From: Planctomycetota bacterium
GTDB taxonomy: Bacteria; Planctomycetota; Planctomycetia; Pirellulales; S012-138
Length of the DNA: 12,726 nucleotides
Reading direction: 5' to 3'
Assembly: GCA_026982835.1 (NCBI GenBank)
Contig: JALSGI010000644.1
Coordinates: 1-12,726 of the forward strand
The notes beneath the pieces were generated by a model. The model was not told the DNA's origin, did no database searches, and worked only from the letters and a program-made list of their open reading frames with translations. Of this stretch, positions 1 through 7,061 are shown in pieces. The position numbers and the translations under genes are program-made. The first letter of the stretch is position 1. Every line of letters starts with the position of its first letter.

Positions 1-3000
1 GTATCGAGCGGTCGCAGTTGGTGCTCTCCACCACGCACACGCATACCGGCCCGGCCCTGGAAGGGATGCTCACCAATCACCTGATCCGCCCCCCCACGCC
101 CCAGGAGGCGGCCGCCCGAGCCCGCTACACCAAGCGGGTGGAAGAGGCCATCGTGCAGGCGATCGCCCAGGCGGTCGAGGCGCTTCGTCCGGCCCGCTGG
201 GAGCTGGCCCACACTCACGCCACGTTTGCCGTCAACCGCCGCATCGTCGAAAACGGCCGCTGGGTTCGCAACGGCGTGAACCGCAACGGGCCGGTGGATC
301 ACTCGGTGCCGGTGCTGGCCGTGCGCGACGGTATGGGGAAACTGTTGGGCGTGGTGTTCGGCTATGCTTGCCACGCCACCACGCTTGGCCCCAAGGACAA
401 TTTTCTCTGCGGCGACTGGCCCGGCTATGCCTGCCAGTTCCTGGAAGAGCGTCACCCGGGAGCGGTGGCCCTATGCGTGATCGGTTGCGGGGCGGACGCC
501 AACCCGCATCCCCGGCCCGGGCTGCAACTGGCCCAGGCCCACGGACGCACCCTGGCCGACCAGGTGGATCGCCAGCTTGGCCGCCGCGGAGGCTGGACCG
601 CCTTACCGCCGGAGGTGATGAGCAGCTTTGGTTTTGCCGGGCTGCCGTTTGATCGGCCCAGCCGCCAGGAGCTGCTCAAGCGGCTCAAATCCCCCGATGT
701 GCGTACCGCCCGGCACGCCGCGGCCATGCTCCAGGTGTGGGCCCGCAAAGGCCGCCTGCCGGAGACCTATCCTTGTCCGGTGCACGTGTGGCGGGTGGGG
801 CCGCTTATCTGGGTGTTCCTGGGCGGGGAGGTGGTGGTGGACTACGCTCTGCGGCTCAAAAAAGAACTGCCCGGGGTGCCCTGGATCAGCGCTTACTGCG
901 ACGACGTGTTCGCCTACGTGGCCAGCCGCCGCGTGATCGCCGAAGGGGGCTACGAGGCCGACTACTCCATGCTCAACTACAACCAGCCGGGCCCCTGGCT
1001 CCCGGAAGTGGAAGACGTACTGGTGCGGCGGGTGCACCAGTTGCTCAAACCCAGCCGGGAAAACGAGCCCACCCCGCAGCAACAAGCCCTGAACACCTTC
1101 CGCTTGCCCCCGGACCTGGAGCTCCAACTGGCCGCGGCCGAGCCGCTGGTGGAAGACCCGGTGTGTTTGGCCTTCGACGCCCAATTGCGGCTCTGGGTGC
1201 TGGAGATGCGCGACTATCCCACCGGCGTGGACGGTCGCCCGGGCGGGCGCGTGAAGATCCTTACCGACACCGACGGCGATGGCCGCTACGACCGTGCGGT
1301 GGTGTTCCTGGATAATCTCTCTTATCCCTCGGGCCTGCTCCCCTGGGGCCGCGGGGCGTTTGTGGTCGATGCCCCCGAGCTTTTCTTCGCCGAGGACACC
1401 GACGGGGACGGGCGAGCCGACCGCCGCCAGGTGCTCTTTCGCGGCTTCCAGGACCACAACCCCCAGCACCAGGCAAGCAGCCTCCAGCTCGGGCTGGACA
1501 ACTGGATCTATGCCGGCTTCGGTCCGCCGCGGCAGCGTGTGACCGTGTTGGCCACGGGCCGCCAGGTGCAAGCCGGGCAGGACGATTTTCGCTTTTCGCC
1601 CGATGGAAAGCAGTTTCAACTGGTCACTGGCCGCACGCAATATGGCCGCACGCAAAGCGACTGGGGCCAATGGTTCGGCTCCACCAACCCCAACCCCTTC
1701 TGGCACTTCATCATGCCGCGGCGTTACCTGGAGCGCAACCCGGCGGTGGCCATTACCCAGGTGCGGCGTTCGATTACCCAGCCGCCGAGCCTGCCGCCGG
1801 TCTATCCCCGCAGCCGCACCGAGGACCGCTTCAACGACCTGTTTGCCCTCAATCGTTTCACCTCCGCCTGCGGGGCGCACGTCTATGGCGACGTGGCCCT
1901 GGGGCCAGGCTACCAGGGAAACATCTTCGCCTGCGAGCCGGTGCACAACCTGGTGCATCGGGCCGTGCTGGTGCCACAGGGGGTGACGTACCAGGCCCGC
2001 CGCGTACCGCAAGAACAAAACAGCGAATTCCTGGCCTCCACCGATCTGTGGTCGCGGCCCGTGTGGATCACCACCGGCCCGGACGGTGCGCTGTGGGTGG
2101 CCGACATGTACCGCCGCTATATCGAGCACCCACAGTGGATTCCCGACGGCTGGTTGGCCCAGATCGACGTGCGGGCCGGGGAGGGCCTGGGGCGCATCTA
2201 TCGCATCGTCCCCCGGGGCAAAACGCTGCGGATGCCCCGCCCGCCGGCCAAGCTCCAGCCGGAAGAGCTGGTGGAGGAACTGGCCAGCACCAATCGCTGG
2301 CGGCGCCTCATGGCCCAGTGGTTGCTGGTCCAAGGAGGCCACCGCCTGGTGGCCCCCGGGGTGAAAAAACTCCTCCGCACGGCCAAGCTGCCGCAGGGGC
2401 GACTGCACGCCCTGTGGACGCTCCAGGGATTGGGCGCCCTGGACCCGGACGACCTGGCCGCGGCCCTGCACGATGCTCACCCCGAGGTGGTGCGCCACGC
2501 CGTGCGGCTGAGCGAACCGTACCTGGACCGGGAAGCGAAGCTGTTTGGCCGCGTGGTGGAGCTGGCCGCCAGCCCGCACCCGGGCGTGGTGTTCCAGGTG
2601 GCTTTTTCGTTGGGCGAGTCGCAGCAGGCGGAAGCCGCCGCGGCGCTGGTGCAAATCGCCCGCCAGCACTCCGGCGATGTGTGGATCCGCCAGGCGGTGT
2701 TTACCTCACTCAGGCCCCATGCGGCCGAAGTGGCCCGGCTGCTGTTGCACCAGGGGGAAGAAAAAACGCAAGCTCTGCTGGAAGCGGCGCTGGACACCCT
2801 GGGGCGTTCCGGCCGTGCCGACTCGCTGGCTCGCCTGGTGGGTGAGGTGGCCCAGCCCCAGTTTCCCGTCCCGCAAGAGCTGTGGCGTGTAGTGGCCCTG
2901 GTGCGGCTTTTGCCTGCCATCCAGCGTCGCAGGCCGGTGTGGCAGCAGGTGCTTGGGCACGAACGGGGCCGGCTGCAAGAGCAACTGGATCGCTTCCTGG

Positions 3001-4397
3001 CCCGGGTGCTCCGCCTGGCTGCCGACGCGCAGCAGCCGCTCTCGGTGCGGCAAAAGGCCCTGGGGCTGCTGGGGCTTTTGCCCACGCAGCGGCCCCGGCA
3101 GCGGGAGCTGCTGCTGGAGCTGCTTCAACCGCAGCAGCCGCCCGGGTTGCAGCAAGCGGCCCTGGAGGCCCTGGCCCGACTGGAACCCAAGGAGTTCCCC
3201 CGCCTGGTCTTCCAGCGTTGGGGTCAGCTAACGCCCAGACTGCACGAGCTGGCCTTGCAGCGGCTGCTTCAGCGCCGGGAGTGGACCCTTGCGTTGCTGG
3301 ATGCCCGGGCCAAAGGCACATTGGGCACGCTGCGGCTTTCGGCCCAGGCACGCGATGCGTTGCTGCGGCACCCGCAGGCGGAGATTCGCCGCCGGGCCGC
3401 GGAGTTGTTCGCCCATCCCGATCGCAGGGAACTGGCCCAACTGCTTGCCCGCTACGGCCGCCGCGTGGCCCAGGGGGGCAATCCGCTTCAGGGGGCCGTG
3501 GTGTTCCAGCGGGTGTGCGCCACCTGCCACCAGTACCGGGGCCTGGGACGCTCGCTGGGGCCGAAGCTCGATCAGCTCAGCGGCCCGAAGCGCTCGGCCG
3601 AGTTCCTGCTGGAGTCGATCCTGGACCCCAACGCCGCGGTGGAGAGCAAGTTCGTGGGCTACTCGCTGCTGCTGGCCGATGGCCGCGTGCTGCAAGGGCT
3701 CATCGTGGAAGAAAACGCCACGGCCATCCAACTGGCCGATGCCCAGGGCAAGCTCCACACGGTGCTGCGGGCCGATGTGGAGCAGTTGGCCGCCACGGGC
3801 AAATCGTTCATGCCCGAGGGGCTGCACCGCGACCTGACCCCCGAACAGATGGCCCATCTGATCGCCTTCCTGCGGCTGGACCTGCTGCCGCCGGAACAGC
3901 GCCTGAAGCGGCTTCCCTCCTGGGTGGCTTCCGTGGCCGAAGAGCCGGGAGGCCGCTGGCACCTGGCCCAAGAAAAACCTTCGGCCCAGGTGCAACTGGG
4001 CACGGCTACGCTTCCGGCGCTGCAGCTTCAGGGACCGGCTGTGCTCCAGGCTCCCGGGGCTTCCCAAGCCGCAAAACGCCTAGTCTGGGCCGTGTTGCTG
4101 GTCCAGCCGCAGCAGGTCGGGAAAGTCCCGCTGGAGCTGGAGCTGGTTGAGCCCAAGCAAGGCCGGCTCAAACTCACTCTAGGAGCAGCCGGCTCGGTGC
4201 AAAGCACGGCCGACGGGCGGGCCGTAGCCGTGGCTTTCCCGGTGGTGGAAACAGGTGGCATGCGACTGGGCGTGTTGCTTGTGGTGCAGCAGCTTGGGCA
4301 AAAGCCCCGCTTGCCGGGGAAAGTGACCTTGAGGGCCGCTTCCGGCTCGGGCGTGCAGTTGGTGGTGGTTCAGGGCGAGGGGGTCCAGGGCCAGTAG
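1..4397 (+). CDS. Ceramidase-like / PVC-type dehydrogenase / HEAT / cytochrome c fusion protein (5'-truncated by window edge)
   Basis: The frame is open from position 3 to the TAG at 4395-4397, so the true start lies upstream of the window. Residues below count the Leu codon at 18 as 1. Residues 1-340 resemble the neutral/alkaline non-lysosomal ceramidase N-terminal domain: THTHTGP at 7-12, CHATT with H119, GADANP near 158-163, GGE with E271 and GGYE with Y312, which I read as the zinc site. Residues 361-735 match the PVC-type membrane-bound dehydrogenase beta-propeller domain (starts FRLPPDLELQL; contains two DTDGDGR calcium-type loops). Residues 745-1130 are Leu/Ala/Gln-rich helical repeats of HEAT type. 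A c-type haem domain follows, with CATCH at 1167-1171 and a likely Met ligand in KSFMPEG (M1265). About 160 further residues form a beta-rich C-terminal region I do not recognise. The protein is probably exported and electron-transferring; the substrate is unknown. Its 3' end overlaps the convergent beta-barrel gene by 28 nt. Confidence 0.9.
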   Translation, partial: IERSQLVLSTTHTHTGPALEGMLTNHLIRPPTPQEAAARARYTKRVEEAIVQAIAQAVEALRPARWELAHTHATFAVNRRIVENGRWVRNGVNRNGPVDHSVPVLAVRDGMGKLLGVVFGYACHATTLGPKDNFLCGDWPGYACQFLEERHPGAVALCVIGCGADANPHPRPGLQLAQAHGRTLADQVDRQLGRRGGWTALPPEVMSSFGFAGLPFDRPSRQELLKRLKSPDVRTARHAAAMLQVWARKGRLPETYPCPVHVWRVGPLIWVFLGGEVVVDYALRLKKELPGVPWISAYCDDVFAYVASRRVIAEGGYEADYSMLNYNQPGPWLPEVEDVLVRRVHQLLKPSRENEPTPQQQALNTFRLPPDLELQLAAAEPLVEDPVCLAFDAQLRLWVLEMRDYPTGVDGRPGGRVKILTDTDGDGRYDRAVVFLDNLSYPSGLLPWGRGAFVVDAPELFFAEDTDGDGRADRRQVLFRGFQDHNPQHQASSLQLGLDNWIYAGFGPPRQRVTVLATGRQVQAGQDDFRFSPDGKQFQLVTGRTQYGRTQSDWGQWFGSTNPNPFWHFIMPRRYLERNPAVAITQVRRSITQPPSLPPVYPRSRTEDRFNDLFALNRFTSACGAHVYGDVALGPGYQGNIFACEPVHNLVHRAVLVPQGVTYQARRVPQEQNSEFLASTDLWSRPVWITTGPDGALWVADMYRRYIEHPQWIPDGWLAQIDVRAGEGLGRIYRIVPRGKTLRMPRPPAKLQPEELVEELASTNRWRRLMAQWLLVQGGHRLVAPGVKKLLRTAKLPQGRLHALWTLQGLGALDPDDLAAALHDAHPEVVRHAVRLSEPYLDREAKLFGRVVELAASPHPGVVFQVAFSLGESQQAEAAAALVQIARQHSGDVWIRQAVFTSLRPHAAEVARLLLHQGEEKTQALLEAALDTLGRSGRADSLARLVGEVAQPQFPVPQELWRVVALVRLLPAIQRRRPVWQQVLGHERGRLQEQLDRFLARVLRLAADAQQPLSVRQKALGLLGLLPTQRPRQRELLLELLQPQQPPGLQQAALEALARLEPKEFPRLVFQRWGQLTPRLHELALQRLLQRREWTLALLDARAKGTLGTLRLSAQARDALLRHPQAEIRRRAAELFAHPDRRELAQLLARYGRRVAQGGNPLQGAVVFQRVCATCHQYRGLGRSLGPKLDQLSGPKRSAEFLLESILDPNAAVESKFVGYSLLLADGRVLQGLIVEENATAIQLADAQGKLHTVLRADVEQLAATGKSFMPEGLHRDLTPEQMAHLIAFLRLDLLPPEQRLKRLPSWVASVAEEPGGRWHLAQEKPSAQVQLGTATLPALQLQGPAVLQAPGASQAAKRLVWAVLLVQPQQVGKVPLELELVEPKQGRLKLTLGAAGSVQSTADGRAVAVAFPVVETGGMRLGVLLVVQQLGQKPRLPGKVTLRAASGSGVQLVVVQGEGVQGQ

Positions 4398-5281
4398 CTG
4401 GGCACCGAGCCGCCGAAGCGATACTCCAGGCCTAGCCCCAGCGATACCAGGTGCATGGTTTCCAGGCCGTGCCCGCCGCCCAGCACCATGTGGTTGCGCA
4501 GTTGCATGCTCAGGCTCAAGTGATCGTCCCAGCGGTATTCCATGCCCAGGCCCAAGGGGAACTGCCAGACGGTCTGGTCCCGCGGCACCCCGGCCTCGTC
4601 GGCAAAGGAGAACGTGGCCCCGCCCACTCCCAGAAGCAGCGACCAGCGCCAGTGCTGGGACTGGAACACCGTGCGCCGCGCGGCCAGGTCGAACAGGATC
4701 ACGTCGGCCCGGGGGAGTTTCACTCCGGTATAAGTGGCCACATCCGGCTGGCTCCAGGCCCAGCGCAGCTCCCAAGTCCAGTAAGGCTTCCAGCGGCGCG
4801 AGAGCGAGAACTCCCACAAGGCATCGGTTTCCAGGCGAAGCTCTCGGCCCACGATGTTGTCCCCCCAGAGGGCGGCGGCGCGGAACGAGGCTTCCCAGGG
4901 GCGCTGTTCCCAAGGCTCGCTCACCACGGGCCAGGCCACCAGCTGGTGCCGCAGGGCTTGTCCCAGCGTTTGCACCACCGCGCCGCTTGGGGGGATCCAG
5001 TGCCCCGGCTCCCAGAACCAGCGCGGGGCCCAGTCCCGGGGGGCGTCGGCCCGGGGAGATTGCAAACGCAACTGAAAGGGGGCAAGCGGTTCCTGGGGTC
5101 TTCCCTTTTCGGGCAGCGCCAGCGGCGGAAGCGTGCTTTCTCCCGGCCTCACCAGGCGAGAAAACGCCCCTGGCTGGGCGGCAATCGTTCCGGGGAACAC
5201 CAGCCCCCCCAGCGCGCCCAGGGCCAGCACCAGACCCCGCACGGCCCAGCCCGGCAAAACCCGTTCGGCGGCAAGGGGCAT
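4370..5281 (-). CDS. Secreted outer-membrane beta-barrel-like protein
   Basis: A 303-residue protein with a clear Sec signal peptide: a hydrophobic core at about residues 13-33 and an AxA-type site (TIAA before Q36). After a Pro-rich linker, the mature part (about residues 95-290) alternates polar and aromatic residues in short strands such as LWEFSLSRRW, TWELRWAW, WQFPLGLGMEYRW and LVSLGLGLEYRF, which is typical of small outer-membrane barrels. It may be related to the acyloxyacyl hydrolase/PagL-like barrels, but I see no secure catalytic triad, so no enzymatic function is claimed. The ATG at 5281 has only a modest GAGGG about 10 nt upstream. The gene starts 32 nt after the isomerase-like gene stops, so the two are probably co-transcribed. 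LEYRF looks like a barrel end, but 14 more residues follow it, encoded in and just before the overlap with the convergent gene. Confidence 0.8.
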   Translation of the reverse strand: MPLAAERVLPGWAVRGLVLALGALGGLVFPGTIAAQPGAFSRLVRPGESTLPPLALPEKGRPQEPLAPFQLRLQSPRADAPRDWAPRWFWEPGHWIPPSGAVVQTLGQALRHQLVAWPVVSEPWEQRPWEASFRAAALWGDNIVGRELRLETDALWEFSLSRRWKPYWTWELRWAWSQPDVATYTGVKLPRADVILFDLAARRTVFQSQHWRWSLLLGVGGATFSFADEAGVPRDQTVWQFPLGLGMEYRWDDHLSLSMQLRNHMVLGGGHGLETMHLVSLGLGLEYRFGGSVPSYWPWTPSP

Positions 5282-5313
5282 TGGAGGGGGGCCCTCGGAG
5301 TGGGTGTTCCCGT

Positions 5314-6066
5314 TCAGATCAGCAGCGTTTCCAGCAGCAAGCGCAGCTTGCGCACCTCAGCGTCGTGGTCGATGCTGCCGTCCGGCTCGGGCTTGATGTC
5401 GATGCACAGTGCCCGGCGGTAGCCGGTGCTTTCCAGCTGGCCGATCAAGCGGCTGTAATCCACTTCCCCCTGGCCCACCTGCACTTGCAGCTTTTCTTTG
5501 CTCGTATCCCGCAGCCGCACGTGCGCCACAAAGGGGAGCAGCTTCTTGTAATCCCGGCCCGAGGGGCCGCAAATGTAGTGGCTGGGATCAAGCGTCACGG
5601 CCAGGCCCTTGACATGCTGGCATAGCACGGCGGCCGTGTCGGGATCTTCGCTCATGCGGCCGGTTTCGGTGGTGATGCTCACCACCACACCCTCCAGCGT
5701 GGCCAGTTTCACCAAGGCCTTGAGCCGTTCCACCTCTTGATTGAACGGGGTGCCCAGCTCGGCCGAACGCACCGTAAGGGATACCACCTTGGTGGCCTTG
5801 GCCAGCATGCAGCAGGCATGGAACCGCTCGTAGAACTGGCGATCAAACCCCTCGAAGTCCAGATAGTAGGCCACCGGGGTCACACGGTAGGTGTGCTGGC
5901 AGCGGTAAGCCACCCGCTGCGGCTCGCGGACCACCTGGTCCGGGTCCAGGTGGGCTCCGGGGCCTACGACCAGCTCGGCGTAGCTGAACTCCAGGTCCAG
6001 CATCTTTTCCAGGGCCTGTTCCAGCGACAGGTGGGGAAAACAAGCGCTTGAGGCGGCGATGAACAC
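5314..6066 (-). CDS. Sugar phosphate isomerase/epimerase-like TIM-barrel protein
   Basis: A 250-residue protein of the xylose isomerase-like/AP endonuclease family 2 TIM-barrel superfamily, which typically isomerises or epimerises sugars, inositols or keto-sugars using a divalent metal. Candidate metal ligands are in the expected order: E134 in TTETGRM, D160 and H163 in LDPSHY, H182 in FVAHVRL, and D223 or E227 in CIDIKPE. The chosen start is GTG at 6066, because a GGAGG lies 9 nt upstream and the protein then begins directly at the first beta strand (VFIAASSACFP). Extending 26 codons to 6144 adds only low-complexity residues read from the leader. No signal peptide is visible, so it is probably cytoplasmic. 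It is first in a two-gene unit with the beta-barrel gene. The substrate cannot be predicted from sequence alone. Confidence 0.88.
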   Translation of the reverse strand: MFIAASSACFPHLSLEQALEKMLDLEFSYAELVVGPGAHLDPDQVVREPQRVAYRCQHTYRVTPVAYYLDFEGFDRQFYERFHACCMLAKATKVVSLTVRSAELGTPFNQEVERLKALVKLATLEGVVVSITTETGRMSEDPDTAAVLCQHVKGLAVTLDPSHYICGPSGRDYKKLLPFVAHVRLRDTSKEKLQVQVGQGEVDYSRLIGQLESTGYRRALCIDIKPEPDGSIDHDAEVRKLRLLLETLLI

Positions 6067-6075
6067 GGTGGCACT

Positions 6076-6080
6076 CCTCC
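6076..6080 (-). promoter_or_regulatory. Shine-Dalgarno site deciding the GTG start of the isomerase-like gene
   Basis: The minus strand reads GGAGG here, 9 nt before GTG at 6066. No comparable site precedes the upstream in-frame start at 6144, so this site fixes the start. Confidence 0.7.
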
Positions 6081-6116
6081 ACTTGCTAGCAGTCCAGCCG
6101 GTGCTTGCAGCTGCGC

Positions 6117-6133
6117 GGCCGCCCGGGGCGGCC
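6117..6133. repeat. GC-only inverted repeat upstream of the isomerase-like gene
   Basis: A perfect 7-bp inverted repeat, GGCCGCC / GGCGGCC, with a 3-nt spacer. It lies 50-67 nt upstream of the isomerase-like start. No U-tract follows on either strand, so it is not a terminator. It could be a leader stem-loop or protein-binding dyad, or chance in GC-rich DNA. Confidence 0.35.
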
Positions 6134-6217
6134 CAGACAGGCAATCCGTCGAGTGATCTCTAGGGGGGAGCCCTTTTAAGCACTCGGCCCCGGCAAGACA
6201 ACACCAGATGCCAGGTT

Positions 6218-6244
6218 CGGCTTCGGCCCAAGTGGCCAAAGCCG
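6218..6244. repeat. 11-bp imperfect inverted repeat between divergent genes
   Basis: CGGCTTCGGCC and GGCCAAAGCCG pair at 10 of 11 positions around a 5-nt spacer (CAAGT). It sits in the divergent region between the isomerase-like and thioesterase genes, about 120 nt before the thioesterase start. No U-run follows. It could be an operator or an RNA stem-loop. Confidence 0.4.
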
Positions 6245-6348
6245 ATGACCGGGTTGAGCCGCCTGCCGACTGGTCACGTTCCAGCCAAAGCGTTAGCTTG
6301 GACGGGCAGCCGAAGTGGGCTTGGAGTCGATCCTTGCTGCCCTGGCAC

Positions 6349-6353
6349 GGAGG
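6349..6353 (+). promoter_or_regulatory. Shine-Dalgarno site of the thioesterase gene
   Basis: GGAGG directly abuts an ATG at 6354, which is too close to serve it, but lies 9 nt before the in-frame GTG at 6363. That is the same spacing as at the divergent isomerase-like gene. GTG 6363 is therefore preferred. Confidence 0.6.
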
Positions 6354-6362
6354 ATGCCGGTC

Positions 6363-6749
6363 GTGGCCGTCACCGAGCACGAGATCACCTTCCGCGTCCG
6401 CTACCCGGAGACTGATCCCGGCGGGTATGTGCACCACGCCCAGTATTTTGTTTACTTCGAGATGGGCCGCACGGAGTTGTTGCGGGCCAACGGGCACACC
6501 TACCGCGACATGGAGGCCGCCGGGGTGTTCGTCGTGGTGGTGCGGGCGGAGTGCCGCTTCCATCGCCCGGCCCGGTACGACGACCTGCTGCGGCTGCGCA
6601 CCCGGGTGCTGAAAGTAACGGCAGCCACCATCGAGCACGAATATCACCTTTACCGGGACGAGGAGCTGCTGGCCGAAGCGCGGATTCTGCTTTGCTGCGT
6701 GGACCGCCAAGGCCACCCCCAACGGGTGCCCAAGTGGATGCTGCCGTGA
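6363..6749 (+). CDS. YbgC/4-hydroxybenzoyl-CoA-type hotdog thioesterase
   Basis: From GTG 6363 this is a 128-residue protein, close to the usual length of the family. The hallmark motif is intact: YPETDPGGYVHHAQYF carries the catalytic Asp (D18) in the pattern D-x-x-G-x-V-x-H-x-x-Y, followed by FEMGRTELLR on the central hotdog helix. The C-terminal half (VRAECRFHRPARYDDLLRL, IEHEYHLYRD) matches the remaining hotdog strands. Family members hydrolyse acyl-CoA or acyl-ACP thioesters in the cytoplasm as homotetramers; chain length and acceptor cannot be told here. In-frame ATG 6354 and GTG 6315 are alternative starts; the first has its Shine-Dalgarno adjacent with no spacer and the second extends into leader-like sequence. 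It is a single-gene unit, divergent from the isomerase-like gene and closed by the terminator at 6854-6880. No Tol-Pal genes are nearby, so I give no ybgC symbol. Confidence 0.88.
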   Translation: MAVTEHEITFRVRYPETDPGGYVHHAQYFVYFEMGRTELLRANGHTYRDMEAAGVFVVVVRAECRFHRPARYDDLLRLRTRVLKVTAATIEHEYHLYRDEELLAEARILLCCVDRQGHPQRVPKWMLP

Positions 6750-6770
6750 GGGGGCCGCGTGTACGACGTC

Positions 6771-6814
6771 TCTGCCAGCATCTGCCGGCAGAAGATAGCG
6801 ATCCGCAAATCGCT
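6771..6814 (+). other. Two small stem-loops in the thioesterase 3' region
   Basis: The first has TCTGCC (6771-6776) pairing with GGCAGA (6787-6792), inside a near-perfect 10-nt tandem repeat of TCTGCCAGCA / TCTGCCGGCA. The second is the perfect hairpin AGCGAT, 6-nt loop, ATCGCT (6797-6814), followed by a T/G-rich GTTTGGTGTT. The second could be a weak upstream terminator before the stronger one at 6854. Confidence 0.35.
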
Positions 6815-6853
6815 GTTTGGTGTTCGAGTCGGCGTTTGTTCTTACCCGGCCAT

Positions 6854-6880
6854 CCGCGTGCGTGAGCACGCGGTTGTTTT
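6854..6880 (+). terminator. Intrinsic terminator after the thioesterase gene
   Basis: CCGCGTGC and GCACGCGG form a perfect 8-bp stem with a GTGA tetraloop, followed directly by TTGTTTT. It lies 105 nt past the thioesterase stop. The same 8-4-8 geometry recurs in the palindromes further right, so it may be a repeat unit acting as a terminator. Confidence 0.65.
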
Positions 6881-6910
6881 GCCGCTGGCGCTGGTTCTTG
6901 CAGCCGCAAG

Positions 6911-6930
6911 CCGTGGGCGCAAGCACACGG
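6911..6930. repeat. 20-nt 8-4-8 palindrome, unit 2 of cluster (one mismatch)
   Basis: CCGTGGGCGCAAGCACACGG has two 8-nt arms around GCAA with one mismatch. Like its neighbours it starts CCG and ends CGG. It starts 57 nt after the terminator palindrome at 6854. No open frame with coding character spans the region. Confidence 0.5.
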
Positions 6931-6966
6931 AGAGCACGGCAATCATGCGCCACTTTCTTATCGTCT

Positions 6967-7022
6967 CCGGGAGCTGACGCTCCCGGCTCGCCAACCGGCG
7001 ACTAAAGTCGGCGGCTCGCCAC
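6967..7022. repeat. Tandem pair of 28-nt units, each a 20-nt palindrome plus CTCGCCA tail
   Basis: Unit 3 is CCGGGAGCTGACGCTCCCGG (6967-6986, perfect 8-4-8 stem), followed by CTCGCCAA. Unit 4 is CCGGCGACTAAAGTCGGCGG (6995-7014, one mismatch), followed by CTCGCCAC. The two palindromes differ in sequence but share length, CCG/CGG ends and the 8-nt tail, giving an exact 28-nt period. They lie just past the end of the S1-domain gene. From memory they resemble abundant planctomycete intergenic palindromes (REP-like); that resemblance is recalled, not computed. Confidence 0.7.
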
Positions 7023-7061
7023 GCATCCACGCCTCCCGCGGCTGGCCGGGCTCGCTGCCGG

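Noticed and set aside
603..2669. A 688-codon open frame antisense to the fusion gene
   Set aside because: It has His/Gly/Gln-rich composition with no domain similarity, and is explained by high third-position GC of the real gene on the plus strand.
6759..6977. A 72-codon plus-strand frame after the thioesterase gene
   Set aside because: It runs through the terminator and palindromes, has no ribosome binding site and no family resemblance.
6854..7022. CRISPR array
   Set aside because: The repeated elements differ in sequence and only share geometry; there are no identical direct repeats with unique spacers and no cas genes.
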